From Ichthyophthirius multifiliis (Eukaryota; Ciliophora; Oligohymenophorea; Hymenostomatida), in NCBI RefSeq assembly GCF_000220395.1, contig NW_004086037.1:1-40166 (forward strand): a stretch of DNA of 40,166 nucleotides. Reading direction: 5' to 3'. The notes under the pieces were generated by a model that made no database searches, was not told the DNA's origin, and saw nothing but the letters and a program-made list of their open reading frames with translations. A program made the translations under genes and the position numbers. Positions 11,691-23,848 of the stretch are shown piece by piece. Position 1 is the first letter of the stretch. Each line of letters opens with the position of its first letter.

Positions 11691-13423
11691 TCATTTTTCT
11701 GACATTTTAATTAATTCATCCACAGATAATATTTCATTTCTTTTCTTTTCTTATGGAATATATTATTTTATTTATCTGAATTCTTACATTTTACTACTTT
11801 CTTGATATTAATTAACATCAAAATCTACTACTTTTTATTTAGTTTCCATATCTTAAAAAGCTCTTGCGGCTGTTACTTGGAATTTTAGTTTATGATTCAG
11901 CCAATTATTTTTACCCTGTTCATTATTTAATTATTTTTTAAATTCTTATAATCTTTTCATATAATTTCCTTCATGTTATTGATTTTTTTAATCTTATAAA
12001 AATCTTTATTTTCTTTATTCTAAACTTGAAAGTAATTTTTTATTTTCTTTAAGTTATTTTTGCTTTTTTTTTTTATAATTAAACAAAAAATATAAAAAAA
12101 AAAAATTACAAATTCTGATGAATTAGTTCCTATTTATTCTCTTTTTTATTTTAAATGTGTAATTTTAAGATTTTCATATTCATTTTTTTATTATTCTCTT
12201 ATTTTTCTATATATTTATTTTATTATATTATTTAAAACAAAAAAATCAATTATTAGAAATAAAAATAAAGTTACTATACTTTTCTTCTTCATTTAAATAT
12301 TAATCAGAATCAGTCGAATAATAAGATTGACTATCTTCACTATTAGACCCTGAGTGTTAATATTTATTATTATTATCCCAATAGATTTCTACTTTTCCAG
12401 TTTTTTTATTTCTTCTGGTTTTATAAGTGGTTAAATTTTGATTTTCTTAAGCAAGTTTAGTACCTATTTCTTTATTTTCTTAAATAAAAAGTTTTTTTAA
12501 ATAACATCTTCTTTATATAATTAATTATTATTATTATCTACATTATCATATTCATCTTCATTATTATTTTCTACTTATTTAATCTTTTATTGAAGTTATT
12601 TTTTTTTAATTCTTCTTTTTTTTTTCTTAGAATTCATTTATATTAACGATTGGTTATTTACTTAATTTCTCATTTTGTACTATATCATGAATATTTGGAA
12701 TCTTTTTTTTTCTTAAAATTATTCTTATTCCTAATCTTCTTCTTTTTCAAAATCTTCTTCTTCTTATTCTTCTTCTTAAAAAGACAATAGATTTTTTTTT
12801 TAAATTTAATTTTTTTTTATTTAAGTTATTTTTTCTTCTTTTTTATTATTTAAATTTTCTACTTCTTTATATATTTCTTCATCTTTTCTAACTGTAATAT
12901 CCTAAAAAGGGTTCACAACAACTTTTGTTTTTATTATTTTAGGAGGATTAATTGGTCGGTCGTTTTTATCAGTTTATAATTCCTATAAATTCATTAAATT
13001 ATATATTGAATTTCCTGTAACTTTACCAAATACGGTATTTTTCTTATCTAACCAACTACATTAGTCGAAAGTTATAAAAAATTAACTTCTATTCGAATTA
13101 GGCTTTCCTTCTTCGTTAACCATTCCTAGAATTCCTCTATGAGAAAATTTTAATCTTTAATGAAATTCATCTTAAAATGTACCACCATATATACTTTCAC
13201 CACCTGTACCAGTATTTGTTGGGTCGCCACCTTATATTATAAATTTTGGTATTAATCTATGAAATATTGTATTATCATAATATCCTTCTAGACATAATTA
13301 AATGAAATTACGACATGTTTTTGGTGTTTCATTTGCCCATATTTCTATGTCAATATCTCCAATGGTTGTTATTAATATTACTTTTCCACTAGTTGGAGGT
13401 TGTTGTTGATAAATATTACTCAT
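11691..13423 (-). CDS. CWC27: Spliceosome-associated cyclophilin CWC27 homologue
   Basis: Peptidyl-prolyl isomerase-like protein of the spliceosome. The N-terminus reads MSNIYQQQPPTSGKVIL, near-identical in layout to CWC27 of animals and fungi. The cyclophilin domain (about residues 1-180) has FHRLIPKFIIQGGDPT, SQFFITFDQ and CSWLDKKNTVFGKV. It then runs VVVNPFQDI, an acidic/Lys-rich linker, and a helical C-terminus with EGNYMKRLQEFKKQL and NNWLNHKLKF, matching the family's conserved tail. Introns are 12207-12279 and 12063-12109; stop at 11691-11693. In the long first exon the frame slips at four A runs (T runs on the given strand at 12703-12711, 12616-12625, 12599-12607 and 12492-12498); one extra A in each gives phases that fit both introns and about 538 residues. 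The active-site Trp lost in human CWC27 is present here. Confidence 0.93.
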
Positions 13424-13498
13424 ATTTTATTTTTTATTATATTTTAAAAAATGTATAATTTCTTTTAAGTGTGTATTATAAGATAAAATACTATAATA

Positions 13499-13531
<33 letters not shown>

Positions 13532-13982
13532 ATTATTATTTCTTTATTATTATTATTATTAATATTATTATTATTAATATTATAATAATTATATTATAAA
13601 TTTTTTTTTATTATTTTAAATTATTATAAATATATACTTAATTTAAATATTTTTCATTTATAATATTAAACATGTTTTTGTATTATTTTTATTTTAAATA
13701 ATTTTATATTGTATTTTTTAAAATATAAAAATTTTTAATTTTAATAAGTAGATTTTAACTTATCAAAATTTATAAAATAATATTTTTTATATATTATTAA
13801 AAATTTAACTTTTTTTTAGTTTATTATAATATTTTATTTCTATTATATATATATTATTTTTATATAATTAGTAATTGTATTATTTAAAAAAAAATATTAT
13901 TATAATAAAATAAAATTATGAGATTTAATTTTATATATTAGAATAAATATTTATATAGTTATAAAATTTAAAATAAAATATG

Positions 13983-14031
<49 letters not shown>

Positions 14032-15618
14032 TTTTATATCTATACATTTGATAACAACTATTAAATAAAATTTTTTGAAATTAATATTTTTTTTATTAAT
14101 TTATACTATTTTTTTATAAAAAAATTTATTAATTATCAATATAAGTATATAAATTTATTTTAAAATATAATTTAAGCATAAATATGTTTATTAATTCATT
14201 TATTATGATTTCTATAATAAAATTTTAATTAATATTTTAAAACTGCCATAAATTTACTAAATTTATATCGGATTTATAATCAACCTATATATTTTAAAAT
14301 TATATTAAAATAAAATGTAATAAATTCATAAAATATAATTCTTTAAAATAATAAAAATAATTATAGATTTAATAACTCTAATATTTGTAAATTATTAATT
14401 TATAATTTTTAATTTTATTTTATGAATAATTAGAAATAATTTGAACTTTTAAAACAAAATTAAAAACCAAAAAAAATTTGAATCTCTTTTTGTTAAAATA
14501 ATAACTATAATTTTTTAAAAGCAAATTATATTTATTTATTCTAATTAATCGTATTTATTCATTAAAAATTAATAGAATATTTCTTTAATTTATTTTTTTA
14601 TAAAAAAGTTTTCGAATATTACAGATATATTAAAACTTTATTAAAAAAACTTAAAAAATGATATAAATTTTAAAAATAACTAAATTTCATTAATTATTAC
14701 TTATTTTTTTTTCAAAAAATTTATTATTGTACTCAAATAAATGAATTTTATTTAAATATAAAATATTTAATTAAAATAAATTATATTAATGATAATAAAT
14801 AAAATGAAATAATTTAAAATTTTTAGAAATATTAATATTCTTTTAATAAAAAATATTAAATTTCGTTAACTAAGATTCTTTTTCAATCTAAAAAAATAAT
14901 AATTTTTTATATATAAGTATAGTAAAATTAATATAGAATTATTTTTGTTAAAAAAAATTATATGTTTATCTAATAAATACTTAAATAAATATAAGTATAG
15001 TTTAGATAATAAAATTTTATTTTAATAATTTTTATAGTTAATAAATATAATTTATACAAATTATAATAAATAACATTTAAATAAACAATAATATTTTTAT
15101 AAATGAATAAATGTATAAAAAATGTTATCTTTAATTAGTAATAATATAGATATTAATTTAAAAAAATATTTCTTAATTTTGAATAATATTAATAAAGTTT
15201 CTAATTAAAATTTAAATAATATATTATTTTATTATTATAAACTTATTTAGCATTAATTTCCTAAAAGAAGATATTATATAATAAAGATATAAAAAAAAAG
15301 ATTTTTATTTCCTCCAATTAATTAGATTACTAATTATTTTTATATATTTAATAATTTATATTGTTTTCGAATAATATAAATGAGTGTTTAGTTATTATTT
15401 TTACACTATATCTTATATATAATTTTTATTTTTACTTGTGAAACTTTATGTTTGTTTTAATTTTATTAAAAAAGTTTTTTCTTGAAAAAAATAATAATAA
15501 TATTTAATTTATTATTAATAACAGAATAAAAAGAAAGTTTTATTTAAAATATAAATAATGTTTTTGTTAATAAAATATATATAATTATATTTTTATTTTT
15601 TTAAAAAAATAAAAAAAT
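13424..15618. other. AT-rich divergent intergenic region with ATT and TA repeats
   Basis: Holds an ATT-type array at about 13497-13590 close behind the CWC27 start and a TA array at about 13980-14030. The rest is A/T-rich without a coding signal. It must contain the promoters of CWC27 (-) and of the next gene (+). Confidence 0.55.
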
Positions 15619-16371
15619 ATGAACAAGCTAAAAAAATCAGAAATGTTTTAAAAATGTTTTAAATAATTTTATAAAAATAATATAAAATTTAAACAAATAA
15701 ATTTAATTAATTATAAAAAAAAAGAAAATTCATAAATAATTTAATTACCAACCATATCTATTTTAAAAAAGAAAGAGTTATCAGAAAAAGAATTAAAAAG
15801 TAAAGAAAAACGGGAAGAATTTACTACAATAATGAACGGCAACGCCGAACCAGTATATGAATTAATTGAAGAGTTAAATTAATAATTAGAATAAAAAGAT
15901 GATTTTGTAAATGAATATGATAGAAATGTAAAATATTTAAATAAGAAAGGAATATAAGAATAATTAAAAAAAAATTCTAATTTTATAATATTGAATAAGA
16001 AAACAATTGTTAAAAAATATTAAAATAACTACCGACAAGTTTTTATTATATATAAAGACAAAAAATAAGGGAAAATATATAATTAAAGACATAATTATAA
16101 TTTTTTAATCCTCATTTATTTGCTAAAAATAAAATAAAAAGATAAAAAAAAGATATTGATTATTTACAATTATTAGCAAAAAGAAAAGATAACATATAGT
16201 ATGAAAAACCTAAAATTGTTCAAAATTTAAATTTAAAATAAATTGAAAAAAATATTAAATTATTACTTGAGGAATTTACATCAAAGGATAATTCGAAAAA
16301 ACTTAATAAAATACTTGAAATTTAAAAAAGTATTTATAATGATTAGGATTTAGAATAAATTGAAGAAATAA
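15619..16371 (+). CDS. Lys/Gln-rich protein of unknown function
   Basis: The frame from ATG 15619 runs through a low-complexity start into clearly coding sequence (EKREEFTTIMNGNAEPVYEL, then DDFVNEYDRNVKYLNKKG). At the T6 run 16101-16106 the frame moves by one, as if a T were missing, and continues NPHLFAKNKIKRQKKDIDYL and LLLEEFTSKDNSKKLNKILE. It is basic and helical, probably partly coiled, with no membrane segment. The coding exon ends at a GTAATA donor (16372). A possible last exon at 16717-16835 fits the phase and ends in TGA, but the implied 345-nt intron is long for this window. The start could also be downstream (ATG 15832). I do not recognise the family. Confidence 0.55.
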
Positions 16372-16837
16372 GTAATATTTTTTTATTATTTTATTTTTTC
16401 TATTTTTTTTTTGGGAAGGAAAACAAAATCAAAAATTCTTTTATTGAATTTAAACTAAAAAATTAAATAAAAAACAAAATCTTTTTTTTTTATTTTATAC
16501 CTTAAATAAAAATAATATTTATTCATATTTTTTATTGTTAAATTATATAAATTTACCTTAAATAAAAATAGAAAAACTAAAAAACTAAAATTTCTCAATT
16601 TATATCATTTTTTATAAAAAATATAAAATATTTATTTTTTATAATATTAGATTAAATTTAATAATAATTAATTATAAAATAAAATACTAAAAAAAAAAAT
16701 TAATTTTAAATTTTAGATTCATTTTTTTCTTTGATTTAAGAGGAAAAAAAAAAAGACAAAAACAAAATAATATATGATGTTTTCAACAATAACCTTATTT
16801 AAAAAATAAAAAATATATTTATATTTTATAATTGATA
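16372..16837. other. Region between two convergent genes, intron or spacer
   Basis: T-rich then A-rich DNA. It is either a long intron plus last exon of the upstream gene (acceptor TTTTAG at 16716) or simply its 3' flank. Nothing else is visible. Confidence 0.4.
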
Positions 16838-17388
16838 TCATTATTATTATTATAAATCTTTTTTTTTTTGTTAAATTTAAAGTTTTAATGATTAAACTTC
16901 TTCTCTAAGTTATTCTTAATATTCTTAGTTTGTTTATAAAGCTCTATTCCATGCTCTTCTTGTGATTGGGGAATATTCAAGATGATCTTCTAATGATTTA
17001 CTTTAATTAATATTATTTTTATTTAAAACAATAAAAAATACCTATTTACTAATTCTTTTACACTATCTAATTTAATTTAAGTTGTTAAACTAAGAAAAGG
17101 TACTGCACACATTACTGCTGACCAATAAATTCTTGGAGCTCCTATTTTAGTTGCATGACGTCTTCCTAAATATGAAGTAAAGAAAATGAATAAACTTACT
17201 GATTAATCTTTTTTTTTTAGATTAAAATTTTTCTTCTATATTTTTTTTTATTTTGCTTTTTTCATTTTACATTGTTTAGAATAAGGATTTAAAAAATCCG
17301 ATAATTTCTGAGGTTAATATGGTCTAAATCCTCTATTTTTTAAATGCTAAATATGCTCTTCAGATATATTTGGGAAACCTTATTACAT
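16838..17388 (-). CDS. Small single-span membrane protein, family unknown
   Basis: 148 residues from three exons (17271-17388, 17042-17207, 16838-17000) with introns 17208-17270 and 17001-17041; phases agree and the stop is TGA at 16840-16838. It starts MQQGFPNISEEHIQHLKNRG and continues FRPYQPQKLSDFLNPYSKQ. The second exon carries a hydrophobic stretch (VSLFIFFTSYLG, then GRRHATKIGAPRIYWSAVMC) that gives one or two short membrane spans, followed by a polar helical tail rich in Glu and Gln. Size and layout recall small accessory subunits of mitochondrial membrane complexes, but I cannot assign it. It converges with the Lys-rich gene and is divergent from the Gln-rich gene. Confidence 0.75.
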
Positions 17389-17806
17389 TAAATAATATAT
17401 TATATTTTTATTTAATTATATTTTTAATTTAATATTAATATTTTTTTTATTTTTTAATGATTTAAAATATAAAAAAATGTTTAAATTTATTATTATAAAT
17501 ATAATTTTTTCCTTTATATGAAATTTATTTTTTATTATTGATTTTTCTATAAATCATTTTTTAGATTTAAAGAAAATATGTCAAAAATGATAAATCTTTT
17601 AAGTCAAACTTTCAAATAATATAAAAAATAAAAATATCAAATTAATTATGAGTTTTATATTATATATTTTTAAATTAGTATAATATAAAAACTAAAATTT
17701 TATGTAACTTAAAAAGTTTTTTAATTTTATTATTAAATTTAATAATAAAACTATTTTTTAAAAATAAAAAAAAAAAAAATATATATAAAAAGTAAATATT
17801 GATATA
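17389..17806. other. Divergent promoter region
   Basis: About 420 bp of A/T-rich DNA between two divergent starts. No specific element can be named. Confidence 0.45.
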
Positions 17807-17912
17807 ATGTCTTTAAGAACAGATGATATAGAGGGTGCAAGACCTAAATAAATAGGAAAAAGAAAAATTCTTTAATAAATATAATAATAAAAATAATTAT
17901 AATAATAATAAC

Positions 17913-17951
<39 letters not shown>

Positions 17952-19634
17952 TATAATAAGAATATGAATAAGAATAAGAATAAGAATAAGAATAAGAATA
18001 GTAATAATAAAAATAAAAATATTTATAATAATTAAAATTGCAATAATAATAATAATAATTATTATAATAACAGTAATATTAATATTAATAATAATAATAA
18101 AAATTATAATAATAAAATTCATAATAATATTAATAAAATAATATTGATAAATTTAATGTTCCACAAAATTAAATTAGAAATCCTGAACATTTTGCACAAT
18201 CTCCTTATTAAGTAAATATAATTATATTAAATTTTAAATTATAATATATTTAACACAATTAAAAAATATTAATAAAACATATTTTAAAATTAGCCAATAA
18301 AATAAAGAAATCAATAATTTAATATAATTAGTAATAAAGATTTTTAAGTACACTAAATTTTATAAAATTAATAAAATAATTAATATTAATATAATTAATA
18401 ATAAAAATAAGAATAATAGAATTATTAATAATAACCTTAAAACTTTGAATAGTAAAATTTAATCTAATAATAAGATATATTAACCTAACAATTAAAATTA
18501 CAAGAAGAAGAAAAAGCAAGAGCATAATCTCAAAGACTTATACAATAATAGAATTATTAAAAAGAACTTTAAAATTAATAAACACCAAAAAGTCCTTTAA
18601 ATTAAGAATTATAATAAAATATAAAAGCAGAATAATAAAAAATTTAATAATAACAATAATATTAATAAGATTAAAATTAATAACCTAAAGTAAATTAAAA
18701 TCCTATATAATAAAATAGTATTTTAAAAATGATGACTGAAAAATAATATCAAGACTATTTAATGTTATAGGAATAATAAAAGTTTAAACAATTGGAATTA
18801 AATAAAAAAATTTAAAAATAAAATATATAAAATAATATATTCTATTAAAATGAACAACAAAAATCCCCATTAATTTAATAAATTAATTCAAAAACTCCTT
18901 AAATTTACAAACCTCCAAATGAAAATTAAAAAACTCCTTTAATTTAATAATAATAATAGCAATAATAGTAATATTTACCATAGATTTAAAATGAAAATAT
19001 TAGTTAATAAATATTAGATTAGTAATAACAATCAAGAACTGTATCTAGATAATAAATAGTTGCAAGAGAAATATTAAGTCCATATTTATAATAACAATAA
19101 TAATTATAATAGTAATAAAATTAATTATAATAATAACAATAATAATTATAACCTTAATAAAATTATTAAAAATAAGAATAAATTTAAAATTAAATATCTA
19201 ATGTATATCAACCAAAATAAAATTAATTAAGTGAATAATAAAAAACTTAAAATATATTTATAGTTATGGATAGTGATAATTAAACAAGACAATTAGTGAA
19301 TGAATTTTTAAATTCTAAAGGAGTTTTAGATTATTAAACTTTTGTTTTGCCTGGAAGTGCTGCTGGATTTATTAATGATTAAGGATGGAGAGATACTTTC
19401 TTTAGTTGTTTTAGTTTTATGAGAAGGTAATATGATTTTACTGATCTTATCATATTTTCTAAAGTTGATAACAATATGTTATTATTATGGAATTAAGATT
19501 AAAGCATAGAACCTTAATTATTATGTATTGATAGCTTAAAATAAAGTGCTTAAATTATAAGCGAAAATATTAGTAAAGAAGTAAATATATCAACATTTTT
19601 AATTGATTCTTTAGGCAAAATGCATTAAATTTGA
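17807..19634 (+). CDS. Glutamine-rich, prion-like protein with a conserved-looking C-terminal domain
   Basis: 581 residues from two exons (17807-18211, 18294-19634) around one 82-nt intron; no frame problem. After MSLRTDDIEGARPKQIGKRK the protein is dominated by Gln encoded by TAA, with many runs, an EQ repeat near 17960-18000, and scattered Tyr, Asn and Pro. Short motifs such as TPKSPL, KSPLIQQ and KTPLIQQ look like proline-directed phosphorylation sites. The last 120 residues differ: TRQLVNEFLNSKGVLDY, FVLPGSAAGFINDQGWRDTF, FSCFSFMRRQYDFTDLIIF; this part has ordinary composition and should be a folded domain. I do not recognise it. The AAT and AAG repeats here are coding, not a microsatellite in spacer DNA. 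Confidence 0.85.
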
Positions 19635-19770
19635 TTATTATAAAATATTTTTTTTATTCTTTTTGTTTTTCCTTTATTTTGTTTTTTATTTTTTGTTAAA
19701 AAAAAAAAAATTACATTATATAATTTTAATTATTTTTTTTTATTTTTTAAATAAAACTATATTTTATTTT

Positions 19771-20919
19771 TCATTTATTTATAGATGGTATTAAACTTAA
19801 TAGTTTTGTTTTTTTAAACCTTTTATTAATTTGTTTAATTTTAGTGAACTAGTAATTCTTTTACCCCATTTTTATTCATATTATTTTTTCAAAATATTAA
19901 TATTTGAATTTATAAAATTATTTTATGAAATTTATTTATTAGTTTTAATGTTTAAATGTTCTTTTAATTATTAGTTAAATGGTTCTTATTTTAATTATTA
20001 TTATATAATTTATTATTTACTATCATTTTTTTAAAAAGAAGATATACTGCGAACTACATTGTTTTTATTTGAAAAACTTACTTTTTTTATACAAAGATTT
20101 TAATTTTATAATTATTGACTTTCAATTTCTTATAATTAATTTGAACTAAAAAAATTATTTAAAGAGGGAATTGAGGCCTAATTTGACACCAAATTAGTGT
20201 TTAAATTATCTTAATCAAATGTATAATTTTATAACGAATTAAAGTTATATTAAGATTTAACGTTCTATTATTTATTTTTAAAATTAGAAACAATTTCTTA
20301 AACTTATTATTTTATATTTATTTAATTATAAATAGTTTTTTTTGACTATTCGTTAAAATATTAATTTTATTTTTTGTTATCATTTTATTTACAACTATTA
20401 CTTCTGGCTGATAAATGAGTTGAAAAATCGTGAGTTGAATTATATTTAGAATTTTTTTTTATTGATGAATATTTCTATTAATGTTAACTTAATAAATTTT
20501 TAAAAAGCTCATTTGATTAAGTCAATTAAATTGAGCTGTTTTAATTAATTAATTATAAAAAATATTATTTGCGTTATTATTTATGTTAATCATTTGTAAA
20601 TAAATTAGGTTTTATTAGAAAATCTTTAAATTTTGAATCTTTTTAAATATTTAATAATTCATCTTATTATATTTAAGGATTTATATTTACATTTTAAATG
20701 CAATTCAAAGATAGTTAAGAATTTTTTTATTGTAAATTTATTTATAATAATTTTTTTTTTCTTTAAAAAAAAAGTTAGTATTTATGTTTACCATTAATTT
20801 AAAAATCATTATATATTTTAAAATATTTAATTATCTTAATAAGTTTCTAATTTAATAAAATTTTTTATTAATATATTAATTTTAAAAATAATATAATTAA
20901 AAATAAAAAATAAAAAATA

Positions 20920-20956
<37 letters not shown>

Positions 20957-21150
20957 ATATTTTTATTTTTATTTTTTATTTTATATTTTTTTTTATAAAT
21001 ATCATTTTTTATAACGTTTTATTTTTTTTACAGATTTTTTTTTAAATTTTTTTTAATTATAAATTTCTATTCTATATCAAATTTTTTTATTTATGTTTTT
21101 TTTTTTTAATTACATTAATAATAAAATATTTATATATATTGTAATTGTTC

Positions 21151-21185
<35 letters not shown>

Positions 21186-22343
21186 TTTACATTTCCTTCT
21201 ATTTTAAATATTTCAGATGTTAAACTATTACATATAGCTGAAAATTATCTTTAATTTAAATTTTCACATAATTCCTCGTCTCCAAAATAATTTCTTTCTC
21301 CTAGTATTACAAGATCTAATTAATGTAAATTATTTTGGTATTAATTTTATAAACTATCAACATTATTATTTTTATTTTATTCTTCGTTTTATATAACTAG
21401 TTTTACTTCTCCTTTTCTTATAAAATATATAAACTATGTTTAATCTTTTTCTTTATAAATGACATTATTTTTCTCAAAATTTTATATTTGCATTATTTCA
21501 AATAATTCAGCAAGCATAGTTTTCGAAAATCCTTAAAAAATATCAAATAGACCTAAAAAGTCTAACCTTTTTTTATGTTCTATTTATTATTAAAGATTTA
21601 AAAGTTTGTTATAATTATATGATGATAATGTTAATAGTTCGCATTCTTAAGATGAACATACTAAAATATAATCTCTATTTTATATTTTATTAGAATATAT
21701 ATATAAATAATATATAATATATATTTTTTAGTATTTATAATTACAATTTTTTATTATGTTTATTTTAAAATTCATGACCAAATATATCACCTATATCATA
21801 ATTTTTGACGCTCTCTAATTTTTCTGGACAAAAACACTTTTTGACTTTTCCTTTTTAATTTTTTTTTTTTAAATATAAAAAAAAATTATTTAACCTTTTA
21901 ATATTATATATATTGTATTTGCTTAATCCCCAATATTATAAATAATTTAGTTTTATTTAAATGAGGTGTATCCAACGCATTAAGCTAGTTTTTGTATTTA
22001 TTATAGTAAGTAAGTATTTTATTCTATAAATTATATATTTTCCAATGCTTTTTATAAATACTTTTATTCAATTTTATTTCTATTTTTTTTCTTTGCTATA
22101 CTAATAACCATCTTTTTTTATTATATTAATTTATTAAAAATATTTTTATTATTATAAGTAATTAACAATTTAATCTTCTTCATTTTATAATGAAATTTGT
22201 TTTTTTTTCAAAGCTTTTAACATTTAATTTTCTTTTTATATACATTCAATTATTAAATTATTTAATTTTTCATCTTTTAAAAATTCTATCGCTATTTTTC
22301 CTATTAATAGTTTATGGATGTTTGTCATTTTTGTCTCTTTCAT
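19771..22343 (-). CDS. Protein with two cyclic-nucleotide-binding domains and an Asn/Gln/Ser-rich tail
   Basis: Six exons fit in phase: 22109-22343, 21895-22023, 21745-21850, 21191-21674, 20792-20846, 19771-20760. The first domain reads QNQIIYNIGDQANTIYIILK, GKVKKCF, YDIGDIFGHEF and ILVCSSQECELLTLS. The second reads LFDIFQGFSKTMLAELFEIM, IYFIRKGEVKLVIQ, and LVILGERNYFGDEELC. These are the beta-barrel and GE-type phosphate-binding motifs of cAMP/cGMP-binding proteins. No kinase domain or membrane span follows; instead there are about 330 residues rich in Asn, Gln and Ser. Intron 20761-20791 has a perfect TACTAAC branch site. Two A runs in the last exon (20751-20760, 19809-19815) seem one base short; with those the stop is TGA 19773-19771. 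An upstream ATG at 22455 is possible if another A run is short. Function likely regulatory; ligand unknown. Confidence 0.85.
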
Positions 22344-22773
22344 GTATTTTTTGTTTTAGTTTTTGTTTTTGTTTTTTTTATAAAAATAATTAATTTTGGT
22401 ATAAATTATTTATTTTTGATTAATATTAAATTATTGGCAAAAATATATTTTCCATAATTAAAATTAAAATTGATTTAACTTACATATTTGATGAAATATA
22501 TAATATTAAAATTAAAATAAAAATAGTTTTTAATTATATATTTAATTTTTTTATCTTTTATATATATAAAAAATAAAAAAAAAGTTGAAATATATTAAAT
22601 AAATTAAAAATAAATTAATTTATGAAAAAAATTATAAACAAAAAATAATAATATTCGCATTTAATAAAAATAAAGTAAATATATTACTTTAAAATAATCA
22701 AATCATAATATTAAATAATTATTTATTAATCAAAATTAAATTTGTGGAAATAAAAAATAAAATAATATAAGTA

Positions 22774-23848
22774 TCATAATTTATCCTATTTTTATTAATC
22801 TTCTATTTAAAGATTTTATTTCCAACATTAAACTACATTTTTAATTAACATACTAACAGTTATAGGTCCAACACCTCCTGGAACTAAATTTATTAATTTA
22901 GCCTTTTAAGATACCTTTTTTAAAAAATTTAATAAAATATAATTATTTATAATACTTTATTAAATTCCACATCTCCAACAACTCTCCTTTTATCGATTTT
23001 TCTAATTCCTTTATTACATCCAGCATCAATAACAATAACTCCTTCTTTAACAAAATCTCCTTAAATCAAATTTCTAACACCAGCCGCACTAATAATAATA
23101 TCAGCCTTAAAAACTTAAATATATACATACTTTTCTAAAAAAAAAAAAATTACATCTTTAACTGATTCCTGAATATTATTATGGATATCACAGAATTTTA
23201 CAAAGGCACCTTTTTAAAGTAATAAAAAAGATAAAGGAATTCCTACTAGAATACTTTTTCCAACTAAAGTAATATTTTTATGTTTTAAATCTACATTATG
23301 AACTTCAAAAATATGCATTATTGCATGTGCTGTACATGGAAGTTATTTATTATGTTTTTAATCGAAAGTTATTTATTAAAAATTTATACTTTTTTATAAA
23401 CAATCAACATCTTTAATAGGATTTATACTATCTATAACCTATTGCTTTATTATATGACTTGGTATTGGAAATTAAGTTAGAATGGAATCTATATTTGGAT
23501 TTTCATTATAATCTTTTAGTTTTTCTAAATATTGTTCTTTTGTAACATTTTTTGGAAAGTGACATAGTTCTTCTTCCACTCCTACTTTTTTGCATGCTTT
23601 TCGTTTAATTCTTATATATGAGAGGCTTCCTGGACTATCTCCAACTAATATTATGGCTAGTTTTGGGGGTCTAATATTATTTTCTTTTTTTTTTTATTAA
23701 TGGAAATTTTTAATGTTTATATTTATTTACTTTTTATTTAATATTTTATATCCTTTTTTTAATTTTTTAATATATTTGAAGCTATTTTTAAACCATTTAT
23801 TACGTTTTATTGTTAATAAACTAATTTAATAAAATCTTTTATTTTCAT
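22774..23848 (-). CDS. folD: Methylenetetrahydrofolate dehydrogenase/cyclohydrolase (FolD type)
   Basis: Bifunctional enzyme that interconverts 5,10-methylene-, methenyl- and 10-formyl-tetrahydrofolate using NAD(P). 328 residues from exons 23731-23848, 22956-23683 and 22774-22914; phases agree. Seen motifs: LAIILVGDSPGSLSYIRIKR with catalytic Tyr62 and Lys66, ILTQFPIP (Gln110), PIKDVDC (Asp131), PCTAHAIM, ITLVGKSILVGIP in the dinucleotide fold, ADIIISAAG, GVIVIDAG and LVPGGVGPITVSMLI. The usual DVDG is DVDC here. About 13 residues coded by a T13 run and its flank (near 23127-23163) sit as an unusual Phe-rich insert; it is in frame but could be a retained short intron with a miscounted run. 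No targeting peptide is obvious and there is no formyl-THF synthetase domain. Confidence 0.94.

Noticed and set aside
17844-18525. Ile-rich minus-strand frames
   Set aside because: They are antisense to the TAA-coded Gln runs of the 17807 gene.
19790-20760. Plus-strand gene in this interval, first read because TGA-free stretches exist
   Set aside because: The translation is almost only Phe, Leu, Ile, Asn and Tyr. The minus strand gives a mixed Asn/Gln/Ser protein that connects to the cyclic-nucleotide domains.
22190-22393. Plus-strand frame of 67 codons rich in Phe, Ser and Cys
   Set aside because: It is antisense to the first exon of the cyclic-nucleotide-binding protein, whose exons splice in phase.
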